From Clavelina lepadiformis (Eukaryota > Chordata > Ascidiacea > Aplousobranchia > Clavelinidae): a stretch of DNA of 64,000 bases. The DNA lies in assembly GCF_947623445.1 (NCBI RefSeq), contig NC_135247.1, positions 19,036,501 through 19,100,500 of the forward strand, in the 5' to 3' direction. Every line of letters starts with the position of its first letter. Position 1 is the stretch's first letter. Shown one piece after another: positions 49,201 to 61,091 of this stretch. The position numbers were made by a program, and so were the translations under genes. A model generated the notes under the pieces. The model was not told the origin of the DNA and did not search any database. It was given only the letters and a program-made list of their open reading frames with translations.

Positions 49201-52200
49201 TTTTAACCCTATCCAAGATGACTCCTCGCTCCGTCCAATAATAACCGATCGCGATGACAAGCCCGCAAATAAAGATGAGGCAAGCGAACACCACTCCGGC
49301 GATATTCGCCCCAGATAAGCTCGTTATTGGTTGTGACGTCACATTCCACGCGTAGGCTTCCAGAAAATATAGATTTTGTTGTATTCAGAACACAAAAATC
49401 GGAATCTCAGCTCGATCAAAATGCTCACATATTGCAACTGGTTCCCCGACGTCGAACTCAAACGAGGTGCCGACCCTTGAAGTGCTTTCTATCGTGCCGT
49501 AAAGAATGCACTCATTATTCTCGGACAATTGTTCGGAAGTTGGAACAAAGTGGTAATTGTTGTCGTTGTTGGGGCGCGAGATATTCAGCCTAAAATCGAA
49601 ATAAAACTATTGTGATGTCACAATAATGCCCTCGTAAGTGAGTGTATAACATGGACAATTTGTATATCTGACTTGAAGTCGTAGATGGCACTGCTGGGCT
49701 TTTTAACTGCTGTGGAATAGTAAGTTGAGGCGGTGCCTTGAGTTGTTGAAAGTGATAAATTGGTTCCTGAAGCGTCAACCTTGAACGCAAATGTCTGGGA
49801 TTCCCCGGGATTGAGATTAAAATTCACGGATGAGCCTGCATCCAATAACACTGGTTCTATGACGAAACAAACGTGACCATGTTAACGTCAAATTACTGTT
49901 GAAAAGCAAGAAGAGTTTTCAAGAATTTAGAACAACACAAAACTTTTATGACAAAGATGCTGGATCACCAACCATCGCAAATTGCGTCTGGCACGTTAGA
50001 CGTAAACTCAGTCAATAACGACGCAACGTCAGTCACTTGAAACATGTGTCTTGAGACAGACCCGGCCGCGATATGGGCAAGCTCGCTCTAAAGCAATCAA
50101 CTAGACTTCAACTTTGGCACATACTGTTGAATTATAAGATGTTATTGAGGCATTCTACGTGGGGAGATGCAACCTACCTGTGGGACCGCTCTTGATGCGC
50201 CAATCGCGATAATTCCAACATTATTTTTTATTGCTTGCTTCACAGCTGGTCTTACGTCATCCATACTTTCCGTTGACGACAACACGACCAAGACCTATGT
50301 CGTCATAGAGTAATTAGTAGGAGCTGACACATGCTCAGAGAAAAACGCATCGGGCATTTTCTCCTTACCCTGGCCACTCCACTCTCTACACCCCGTCCTC
50401 CGTACGCGCTTCCAAATAAAGCAACTCCCTGAGTTATCGCGAATCCTGTTTGGACGCCCGTAATCGATGATTGCGTCATTGCAGCTATGGAATTAGTGAC
50501 GTCATCTAGTGATGTACCATTGTTCAATTTCAAGTCCACCTGAAAACGAGCAAATAAGAAACAACTTACACAGTTTTCATTACAAATTGCTTGAACAAGC
50601 TGTGAACTGGTTCTATGATAAAATTTTGATCAAAAACAACTATGATGGTTCATTACTTTTATGACCAGTGTTTTATGACTTCAAGTAACTGGTTGTAATC
50701 AATCGCCAACTTTAAAGCTACATTGCTCTAAATTCAAAGCACATTTGCCGACAGAACAAACTTCCTGAACGTTGGTGAAGGTGACGAGTCCAATGCGGGT
50801 CTTTGATGAGCTGATGTCAAATTGAGCGACCACGACCCTCAAGAAGGATTTGATCGTTTCAAAGTCGCTGCTTGCAATCGGTGCTGAGTTGTCGACGAGA
50901 AACATGACGTCACGATAAACTGAGGCGCAGAGAGTGGCTGGAAAAGTGGTGTGACGTGTGTATGACGTATGGGGGATCATGGAGGTAGTAGACAAATAAA
51001 CTTCTAATTCAAGTTAGCCTTACAGCTTATAATAGAGTTGACCAAGCTGATGAAAGTTGACTCGTCTATCGGGGCAACCTCTTCGCGGAAATAAAAATCC
51101 CAGATCAAATACTGCGAAGAATGACAAGTAAGTTAAACGAACAAGGATCACGACGCTTTCTTCTAACCCGGTATCAGCCAGAAAAGTTATCGATTTACAA
51201 GGAATAGGGATCCCCGCATGCGCAGTCTATAGCAAAGTAATTGACGACTCGAACCTGTTCAGGCAAAGTAGCGGGCAGAGCTGCAGTGCTGTTCAGTTCG
51301 ACGTGGGCAAGAACAAGACGAGCTGCCAACGCCGAGTAGAGCGGAATATCGAGGTGGTTGTAGGCCACCGATGTCCACGTGATGTTGAACTGACTGAGAA
51401 TCATCGGGTAATAAGTGCTGGCGTCGTAGGACTTGTCCATCAAATTGCCCAAAGTTATCGCCGAAATCTGTTTGGTAATTGTTATTACAATATACCCATA
51501 CATGAGATAGATTTCCACCTTCTTGTTACTGTGTTAATTGTATAATCGACATGCTGCCACTGGCAACCGCACGGTCATGAACTAGGTGTTTTATTTTGTC
51601 AGCACCTAGCTTGATTTTTCGGGCCAATATACGCATAGCAACCAGCCATGACTATCCACAGGCGCGTTGAAATAACTGAAACTGAGACAAGCGCACAATC
51701 TCTATTTACGCAAATTTGTTCGCCAATTATTTTCTCATCCTTTTTAGTAGTGATTTTAATATTCTTGCATTATGTTCTCCTATTCTTATACGTCTTTACG
51801 TTCTGTACACATTAATAGCTTTGTATGGTTTAAATATTTTAGGTTAAGCATACGTCAGGGCTAACCGTGACCTGAGCCTCAAAATTGCAGACTGGCAGCA
51901 TGACCCGACCTCTATTGCTAAATTCCATGTGCTTAGAAAAAATGTAAGAAGTTTTTACCCAACCTTCCATATTCCGCCCTCTCCAGTCGCCGTTATCGCG
52001 GTTCCATCGCTGGTTTCGACATAAGCAAGTCGTCTCAGGAATGCGCCGTCGTACGGGAATATCCCTGCAAGAAGTCAGTACCACAGAAGACTTCAATTTC
52101 GAGTGTGTCGTGTTGCCATGGCGACATTTACGCACGAAGCGACAAGCTATAGTGCAGGGTGACCTTTGACTTTACAATTGCGCTTAAATTTGATAATGGA

Positions 52201-52352
52201 AACTCTGAATTACCTGATGACGTAATGAGATCGACGCATCTGAGAGTGACCACCGTTCCAGTGCTGCCAGAGACAAGCGCCAGGTCAGTTTGCTTAGAGA
52301 GCCGTGCCAGGCCACAAATAATGACGAGGACACACAGGGCGTGAGTCAGCAT
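43233..52352 (-). CDS. Array gene B: transmembrane VWA protein with amplified hairpin repeats and dynein MTBD-like domain
   Basis: Paralogue of gene A with the same exon order. Signal peptide from the ATG at 52350-52352; transglycosylase-like exon (LRRLAYVETSDGTA, GEGGIWK); VWA domain without a normal MIDAS; beta module; transmembrane helix (GVVFACLIFICGLVIAIGYYW, exon about 49199-49353). The linker is shorter than in A: exons about 49081-49112, 48838-48895 (IIPEPVFIPSEEAIY) and 48649-48691; remnants near 48950 and 48430 look like lost exons. The hairpin block of four helical hairpins is present three times (12 hairpins) because of a 1.37-kb tandem amplification. The dynein MTBD-like exons are 44112-44246 (DIAEIRSYTKPPAGVHEVI) and 43533-43718 (DWINVKVLMGK); the last exon ends in a strongly basic tail (SKRPSKQAKVKKPSKR). 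Total length about 1,350-1,400 residues by estimate; exon-intron phases were checked in the tail but not for every ectodomain exon. Confidence 0.77.
44570..48290 (-). repeat. Three tandem units of about 1.37 kb inside array gene B
   Basis: The same order of four hairpin exons plus introns recurs at about 48290-47305, 46930-45935 and 45560-44570, with a period close to 1.37 kb. Intron sequence is as similar as exon sequence: the block 45680-45900 reappears almost unchanged at 47050-47270. Each unit adds about 190 residues in frame because it enters and leaves in phase 0 (LEK|LKTEKEEENV). The high similarity indicates recent amplification or ongoing gene conversion. Confidence 0.88.
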
Positions 52353-54162
52353 AATTTGGTTTTGTCACTCGCTGCTCTAAGCTTATTGTTCACAAGTTCC
52401 ATGCACACATTTTCATCATCCATTCACACACTTCAAATCAGGAGATTTTGCTTGATAAATCCAAAAGAATTTCACGAAAAATAACTTTTAGGACACTCGC
52501 TGACTTGACATAAACAAATGCTATGATTTGGAAGAGAAAAACAATTTAATTGATGTAAAAATAGAATAATTACCGTCGTTGTAAAAACACACGGTCAATA
52601 CCAACACATCACATCAAAGCAACATTTATCTCTCTGAGGCGCTACAACTAATTGGTACTTCAAGGGCATATACAAAACGGTTTGTCGGCATAATATGTCG
52701 ACGACGATCTTGCGGTCCGGCTCACTTTTCGCGAACTTGTACGGTACATTGTGAATTTCTGTTCGAGGGTGAAATTTTACCTACTTTTAACAAAACACCA
52801 TTTTATGTGGGTAAAATTATCCATAGCAAGATGCGGGCGGGGTCAGATGCGGGATCCAGGCGTCAGGTATAAAAAGTTAAGGTTTTTTCTGTTCTGGGCC
52901 GACGGCAAAAATCATAATAGGGTAGCGCCAGTACCGGTTGCTTTTTCTCGACAGAAGATAGCCTAGGCTTTTGAACTTGGCTAGTACGGTGTCAAAAGCC
53001 CTTCATCAACACTCGAACCTAATTTTAACGCTCGTGAGGCGAGCGCCTTAACCAGCTGACCATGGGCTGATAACTCACAGATAACTTGGAACGCTTCAAG
53101 ACACAATTTATTACTATCAGTCCCAGTATCGCTAAACGCTTGGGAATGATAACAAACAGAACAATGCGAATTCCTGCAAGCATTTGCAACTGACTAAAAC
53201 TTAAAACTACTTCATAATTAGAACTAATTATCAACAATCAAAGTTCTTTGATACGTCATAAGAACAATGTTGCAATGAAATTTTCAAAATTGCACAAGGA
53301 CATACACGACAGAAAACATAGAAATCATAAATCAAAAGAAAATGCTCACCAGAAAAAAACATCAACTAGGCTACTGGCAAAAGTCACATAGTTGATTGTT
53401 AACGTCATAATCTGGCTGAAAAATAACGATCGATCGTCACGTGATTGCGCGCTAGAAAAATTTGAGGAAGGTCAAAGGTACAGCTGAAGGATTATATCCA
53501 ACGGATAAGCTCTTTACAATTTAAAAGCCAGTTAGCCATTAGCCAAAAATGTACAGTACAACTAGGTTATAAGTTTAGGAAAAGTTTTTGGTAAACCATC
53601 GACTCGCTGTCTCTTAATCATTTCATTGTTTAAATATTTTTTTCTTGATAAACTTTTGAGCCTAGCACGACATTGGTTGCTAATACAATGGGTTTTATCC
53701 GGACTCTGATGTATAAGTAACAGCTTTGCCTGCAATTAACAATGTAAATTGACAGTTAGCGACTATGGCAGTTAACGGCAAAAGAAAATAGTCTAAATAG
53801 CCCGTTCTAGTCAAACTTAAAAAGATATATTTTTATAAGTTATTACGACAATGCTTGGCTTATATATAGCGTGCAAGGGTCTTGCCGCAAGCCTACAACT
53901 GCAAAAGCTACAATTAATCACGCCCGAGCGTCAATTAAAACACTGAACGAACAATCGTTGTTGAAACCAGCCACCTGTCGTACTGTAAAGATTTTTTTTA
54001 AAAAGAGATTGTGGACTTGTTGTTGGCGCCGCCATTTCGCTGAATGAATACAGTTGGTTGTGAAGAAAGTGAATTAAATTATTCCTACGTTAGGATTTAG
54101 GTAGAGTAATAACCGCTTGAAAGAGGTTAAAACTCGGTTTGAAAACGCGGCATACTCTGTAT
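52353..54162. other. Spacer between array genes B and C
   Basis: It should contain the promoter of gene B and the 3' UTR of gene C. Apart from the tRNA-like segment at 52999-53068 nothing could be identified. Confidence 0.4.
52999..53068 (-). repeat. tRNA-derived SINE head or degenerate tRNA
   Basis: On the minus strand the segment starts GCCCATGGTCAGCTGGTTAA, resembling a tRNA acceptor strand plus box A, then has a 5-bp stem (CGCTC/GAGCG) with a 7-nt loop GCCTCAC at the anticodon position, and a box B-like GGTTCGAGTG. The T stem does not pair and loop position 33 is C rather than T, so a working tRNA is unlikely. A Pol III-type SINE head fits better. Confidence 0.5.
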
Positions 54163-57100
54163 TTATACATTTTGTAACCGAGGTAAGATCTGCAAAGCAA
54201 GCTCCAAGTTGAGTACGAGGTCACCGTCTGCCTCATCAAGACGTAACTTTCGAAATTCTTTGATTGCGATAACGGCGGCATCCGTGTCTGGATTGTCCTC
54301 CGCTAGACGGAGCTGAAGACGCATGGTTGCTTCTGCGTTGTCGCGGGAGGAGAAACTAAGATGAAAACAGTCTTGAATTTAAAAAGATTGGGTTATTGCT
54401 GAGGCTTCTCCGTGACCACCAACGCATGCAGAATCAGATGAAAGCACTTTGGTACTGGCTCTTTTAGAATTAATTACTAACCTGCATGTGGGCTTTTAAG
54501 CCACAAAGCTAAAAATACTTCTCGATTCTGTTAAAAATGAGCCAAAATTTAGCGTTAAACTTAAAATGAAACTCACGCAGATGGTATCTCAGTGGCCATA
54601 GCCCCAACTCTTGATTCGGTAATAAAAATTAATTAGGCAATTTAAAATGGAAACACTGCCTAGGTGGATTAAGTTACTAGATTACTAAAATAATGAGCTT
54701 GCTTTTAATTTCAAAGATGGACGACAGACTCACCTAAGCGAAACATCGGAGCCTTGTCCTTCTTTCTGCGGAGGAAAAAAGAAAGGTTTAGGCAGTTTAA
54801 ATCCAAATTATGCGCGAGCAACCTGCAACCCCAGCGACCTGATGCCAAGAGTCTCACCTTTTCAACACCGTCCCTGACCGCCGCCCGCTTCTTCCAGTAA
54901 ATGGTTAGCCCGATGGTAACCCCGCAGATGATGAACAGGCAAGCAAGCACCAACCCAACGATCTCTCCATCAGATAAACTCCCTGCTGATGATGACGGGG
55001 TGTCGGTTCCTGGATTTTCGCTGACTGGATTTTCGTCGACTGGATTCCCGATGTCAAACCGCAAGGAGGACACCGCCATTGACGTGCTTTGGACTGTCGC
55101 GAAAACAGCGACCTCATTATTACCTGACAATTGTTGGGAAGTTGGAACAAAGTTGTAAATATTCTTGGTATTTAGACGCGACACAACTTGCCTGAAACAA
55201 AATCATGATACCTCAATATGATCTCACAACTTCGAAGTGAGTTTACCACATAGATATCTTACTTGAAGTCGTAGATGGCGCTGCTGGGCTTTTTAACTGC
55301 TGTGGAATAGTAAGTTGAGGCAGTGCCTTGAGTTGTTGAAAGTGATAAATTAGTTCCTGAAGCGTCAACTTTAAAGGAAAATGTCTGGGATTCCCCGGGA
55401 TTGAGATTAAAACTCACAGATGAGTTTGCGTCCAATGACACTGGTTCTATGACGCAAAAACTTGATTAGTTACGCCACAGAAATACGTGAAAGCAAAAAT
55501 ACTTATTTCAGGATTTCAAGTAACACCAAAATTTTATGATAAAACGCTGAATCACCAACCATCGCATATCGCGTCTTGTACATCTGACATCAGCTGTGAC
55601 AATAACGTCGCACTACTGACGTTGAACACGTGACTGGAAGCCGATCCTGTCGCGATTTTTGCAAGCTCGCTCTAAAACAATCAACTTCACTTCAACTTTG
55701 GCACATACTGTTGAATTATAAGCTGTTATTGAAGCATTCTACTTGGGGAGATACAACCTACCTGTGGGACCGCTCTTGATGCGCCAATCGCGATAATTCC
55801 TACGTTATTGTTTATTGCGTCCTTCACAGCTGGTCTTACGTCATCCATACTTTCCGTTGACGTCAACACGACCAAGACCTATGTCGTCATAGAGTAATTA
55901 GCAAGTGCTGATGTATAAGCTCAGAGAAAAACGCATCGGGCATTTTCTCTTTACCCTGGCCACTCCACTCTCTATACCCCGTCCTCCGTACGCGCTTCCA
56001 AATAAAGCAACTCCCTGGGTTATCGCGAATCCTGATCGAGCTCCCGCATTCGATGATTGCGTCATTGCAGTTATGGAATTAGTGACGTCATCTAGTGACG
56101 TACCATTGTTCAATTCCAAGTCCACCTGAAAACGAGCAAATAAGGAACAACTTACACAGTTTTCATTTCATTTCAATTTTTCAACTTTAAAGCTACATTG
56201 CTCTAAATTTAAAGCACATTTGACAACAGAACAGACTTCCTGAACGTTGGTGAAGGTGACGAGTCCAATGCGGGTCCTTGATGAGCTGATGTCAAATTGA
56301 GCGACCACGACCCTCAAGAAGGATTTGATCATTTCAAAGTCGCTGGTTGCAATCGGTGCTGAGTTATCGACAAGAAACATGACGTCACGATAAACTGAGG
56401 CGCAGAGAGTGGCTGGAAAAGTGGTGTGACGTGTGTATGACGTAGGGGACGGAGGCAATGAAGAGTTAAACCACTATATGCAGTAATTAGTGTAAAGATA
56501 ACCTTACAGCTCGTAATAGAGTTGACCAAGCTGGCGAAAGTTGACCCTTCGATTGTGGAGGTGCTTTCGTGAAAATATTTGTTCCAGATCGAATACTGAG
56601 AAGATTGACAAGTAAGTTAAGGGGCTCCACACTTTATTGTGACCCAATGTCGGTGGAGGTTCATAGATATGGTAGGTACATGAAGATAATAATCAGTTTC
56701 ATATTCTTTAACATTTAATGCCAATGCAGAGTTCCAAAAGGTGGGATGTGTTTATCCGCGCATGCGCAGTCTATAGCAAAGTAATTGACGACTCGAACCT
56801 GTTCAGGCAAAGTAGCGGGCAGAGCTGCAGTGCTGTTCAGTTCGACGTGGGCAAGAACAAGACGAGCCGCCAACGCCGAGTAGAGCGGAATATCGAGGTC
56901 GTTGTAGGCCACCGATGTCCACGTGATGTTGAACTGACTGAGAATCATCGGGTAATAAGTGCTGGCGTTGTAGGTTCCGTCCATCAAATTGCCCAAAGTA
57001 TTTGAGGAAACCTATTACACGATTTATTACAATGCACACGTTGTATGTGGTCTCCTTCAGGCTAATAAACTAAGGCAGTGCATCCACGACCTTCCATATA

Positions 57101-57738
57101 CCGCCCTCTCCACCCGCTGTTATGTTTCTTCCATCTCTGGTTTCCACATACGCGATCCGTCTCAGTAGTTTGCTATCATCCGGGAAGATCTCTGCAAAAA
57201 AGTTGGAGCCGTCAGAATTATGCCAGTAGATTTTATTACGGAATGTGCTAGGTATGAAAATGCTGTCGGTGTAATAAAGAACCTTTATCCTCGAACTGAG
57301 GAAATTCTTTGAACGACTTAAAATAGAAAATGTTTCCTTATTGCTCGACTCCGTTCTACCGAGCTAAACTTTGTGCAAGTTCCCATAAACAAACACATTT
57401 CTTACTGTGCTATAATTATAACTGCTTTATGCCAAAGTTTGAAACCAGGACAACTGAACAGATCAGGCCTTGTTCAAGCCTTGCTCAACTTTTACCGTAC
57501 AACGGAATCGTTGTTGGGTAGCACAGGTCTGCAAATATTGTAATCTGACCTTTGGATTAAAACCTGACCTATGAACATAATTTGAATTTACAGTACCTGA
57601 TGACGTGATGAGATCCACACATCTAAGAGTGACTCCCATTCCAGAGCTGCCAGAGACAAGCGCCAAGTCAGTTTGTTGCTGAGAGGGTCGTGCCAGGCCA
57701 CAAATAATAACGAGGACACACAGGGCGTGAGTCAGCAT
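54163..57738 (-). CDS. Array gene C: transmembrane VWA protein with short cytoplasmic tail
   Basis: Third member of the array. Signal peptide from the ATG at 57736-57738; transglycosylase-like exons (RRIAYVETRDG, GEGGIWK, IPLYSALAARLVL, YSIWNKYFHES); VWA domain (DVMFLVDNSAP) with the same MIDAS loss; beta module; transmembrane helix (LVLACLFIICGVTIGLTIYW). The exon for the end of the beta module and the membrane helix is continuous (about 54850-55195) where A and B have an intron, and adds a stalk rich in N, P and E. The tail exons are short (KEGQGSDVSLR, then VGAMATEIPSA) and join in phase to one hairpin exon (NAEATMRLQLRLAEDNPDTD) that runs into a stop at 54163-54165. Neither the other hairpins nor the dynein-like domain is present downstream. 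The frame is open, so it looks like a working short form. Its ectodomain is highly similar to A and B. Confidence 0.77.
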
Positions 57739-59032
57739 AATTATGTCTGATTTCTTACAGCTCTGGGCCAATTATTTTTAAGTTCTCTGCGCATTTTTTA
57801 TCAAGGCATATTGCTTTGAATAGTAATCTTTAACAAGTATTGGAAAAAAATCTTATCAATTTACCTTCTCCATTGTTTGATCACTGATAGATTGTTACAT
57901 TTCCATGGCGACGTGGTACCCAATGGTACGTGTACAGTTAAAGGCTTCACGGCAGGTTTAATTTTAAGCTGTCGTCTTGAAGATTGATCGTTGTAACACG
58001 ATAACCTAAACTCAGTCTTTCCTTCAGAATTTCTCTTTATTGCAATCCTAAATAAATTAACTTGGCGCTGTACAGTTTCTTTCAAAACCCTAACCGCCCT
58101 TCTGTAGGAATGCGGTGTAAAATAGTCATTGCTTTGATTATAATTGGCTTTATTGGGTCATAAAAGACCAAAATTCATTAATACCAGAGGGACATTCTCG
58201 TCGAAGAGAATAAGGTGACGGAATAATGGCCAAACAAGTTAGGCGTTAATTCTAATCCAAGGAGAGCTGTCAATTCTGTGATAATATGTACTGGCAACGC
58301 ACGTTGTCATATTTGCAAAATCACTTGTGCCTGCCTATCCATAAAACTGGCGCAGCCGTAACCATCTGAGAGCTGATACTGGACCTTCAGGGTTAGAACG
58401 AGGCATCAAGAACATTCTTTTACACCTACAGACGCTCACCTCAAACTATGGAGTATCTTCTGAATACTCAAGCCTCGACACAAAGCACTCCTCCGAGCAT
58501 GCGTGGTGCTCCCAGCCTCAAATGTGGACGACGAGGCAGTAAGATAGAAGCAAAACTGTGACAGGTTTAAAATACTTTAATCCAATTGACTTGGAATTTG
58601 CAGGTTTAAAGGGCGATATAATTTATTCAAACTTCCCTTCTGGGCATGTCAAACCGGTAGGTTGGTGAATGACTTCTAGCCGGCACAACAATAACCAAAC
58701 TACAAAGACAAGATCGATCAGAGAGAGGAAGCGATAGAGAGATTTCAAGGACACACTTTCTCAGTTTTGATGAAGAGAACTCCAATATTGCCATTTAAAA
58801 ATATGTCCTTACAACAACATAATGTAAAAAATAACGAACATCTTGTATTGGCCATTATGTTTATGTTGAAAGCAAAAGTGTGGCAACAAAAATAGTCGGC
58901 GTGCAACATATACCGCGGATGTGACCTTTGTGATATCACAAGCACATCATTGTACCTAATAAATATGTCCATTCAGTGGACAAAGATAAACGCAAAATTT
59001 CCTGAAAAAAGTCCAGTGACATCTTCAAGTCG
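57739..59032. other. Spacer between array gene C and TSFM
   Basis: It should contain the promoter of gene C and the 3' UTR of TSFM. The 5' flank of gene C just upstream of the ATG (reading AAATCAGACATAATT on the minus strand) is shared with gene A. No other feature was identified. Confidence 0.4.
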
Positions 59033-61091
59033 CTACTTAACGTTTTCTCCAACTTGATATCTTATAAAGTCATGGATTTCCAACCCAGCCATCTCGAGCC
59101 AATGTTCAACTGAGATGTCTGTGTCGAGGAGGAAGGGCTGCCGCATCAGATGATCGCTCCGATCATTTGGAGGAGGATACTTCCGGACCTCATGCTCCTC
59201 CACAGTTCCACTCACTGAGTTCACATCCAGAGAATTTTCCTTGACTTTGGTCTCGTTTAAGACTTCAACTTTAAACATTAAGCAGAGGATTAACATTGAC
59301 GGCAACATGCAAGATGATGCCGATTCTGATTGGTTGATTCTAACCTCTTTTTTCTCCAATCACAGCAGGTTTCATTCCCACAATATGTTGGCAAAGGTCA
59401 CGACCTCTTAAGCGCACAGCGGTCGCAGAACTTTCAACTGTTTGAAATAAGTTTAAAGCTGTAATGTTAACATGACGATAACAGCAGATCGTGTTCACTG
59501 AAGTTCCACTCAACTTGAGAGCAACATAAAAAACTCAACCCATAATCCGATGGCACTTGAGGGAAAAATTTAGTCCATTATTCAACAGCACTAAGCAAAG
59601 GCTGAAAGATTTCAGAAATATAACAACAACAGTCTCATATTATTTAATATCAGTGATAAAAGTTGAACAATAACCAGAATGACCCAAAACCTCACCGTCG
59701 TGACAAGACATGGACGCGATAACAGCAAAACTCCCCAAAGTGAAACCCGGTCGTGTAGCCGAAACCAACACACTCGGATGAATGTATGATGCAATAAATC
59801 CACCAGGTGGTGCATTTAAAATACATCCTCTATTTATAACAATGTTTTCTTTCAATTTGCCTGCAATAAAACCCAGTCAAAGAGCATTCTATAGAAAATA
59901 TGCTGAGCATCGAAATGTGGACATGTCAGTCAGTCACAACATTTCGTATCTCTGGCACTTCAGTCACATGCTTTATTCCTATATATGCAGAAACCGAGTG
60001 CCACAAGGTGATATCTAATTCTTACAAACGATTTGACCGATTTGTGTTTGAATATTTGACAACGATATCTTAGCTCACATAGGAAGTAGAACTATATATG
60101 CAAATGAGACTGTCATCACGATTTGAATAAACTTTAGTGAAACCAAGATTGAATGCTCACCAATTGCAAGAGCAACTTCTTCCTGCAGCGTATCGTCCTT
60201 CCCTGGGATCTTCAATCTGAGGATCTCTTCCCCCATCAAGGAGATCTAATCGAAGAGAAGGATATGATTAGAAGTGAAATGAATGCATTGACTTAAAATG
60301 GTTACGAATGGGTCACATACTTTGTCTGTGTTTTCTGTGAAGGTCTTCAATGTAGTCTCGGCTGCGTCTTTCACTATTCGTTGAAACTCTGCTGTCTTCG
60401 CAACAAAATCACTGTTGCAGTTCACCTGAAACATAAAACAAGATATTTTGCAACACGACAATGCAGTAGATCAGCCATCATTGCGCAATGCAGTATTTTG
60501 TACACATAGACAACGCTAAACCATACACTGTAGAGTACATATACATCATGTCGAATACACTAATTAAAATATTCCAATATAAATAGAGCACAGTTACCTC
60601 AACAATCGCAGCAGTTGTCTTGCTTTTTGCCACAGCAATCAATCCTTGGTCTGCTTTCTTTCCCGTCGGATCTTGCATTTTGCTCCAGCCCTTTTCCCGG
60701 GCAATTTTAATGAGGTGCACCTCCGCCTGTTAACGAAGCACACACTGTAGTTAAGGCTGCAAAAATATAGTCAGCTCTGAACTAGTTTAAACGTATTTAG
60801 ACAAATCCAATGCTTGACGATCAACTTCAACTACCAACCAGTTACTTAGACATGATTGAAACCAAAGTAGTTGACTGAGCAAACACCCAGCTCACAGTAA
60901 ATCACCTTGTCCATGTCGTATTCTGTTGCTTTGAGAGCTTGTCGGCAGTTTATCAGCGGGTAACCCGTCTTGTTTCTCAACTTCATCAATTTCTGCTTGT
61001 CACTGATTGGTTCTTCCTGCGGGCGTGATGTCATAAACCTCCTACATGAGTTGTTCACTCCCACACGCAGCGTCACATAAAATCGCAGCAT
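59033..61091 (-). CDS. TSFM: Mitochondrial elongation factor Ts
   Basis: EF-Ts recycles EF-Tu by nucleotide exchange in mitochondrial translation. Seven exons join in phase: 60906-61091, 60598-60726, 60321-60425, 60161-60245, 59696-59860, 59345-59437 and 59033-59268. The N-terminus is arginine-rich and fits a mitochondrial presequence. The UBA-like start LMKLRNKTGYPLINCRQALK is followed by KIAREKGWSKMQ, QGLIAVAKSKTTAAIVEV and then VNCNSDFVAKTAEFQ, the EF-Tu-contacting TDFV-type motif. Later come ASYIHPSVLVSATRPG, VGMKPAVIG and QPFLLDTDISVEHWL, with the final DFIRYQVGE matching the family's VRFEVGE end. The penultimate intron is only 76 bp with a weak GTTAGA donor. Identification is strong. 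Confidence 0.93.

Noticed and set aside
53000-53068. Functional tRNA gene
   Set aside because: Box A- and B-like sequences are present, but the T stem does not pair and the base before the candidate anticodon is C.
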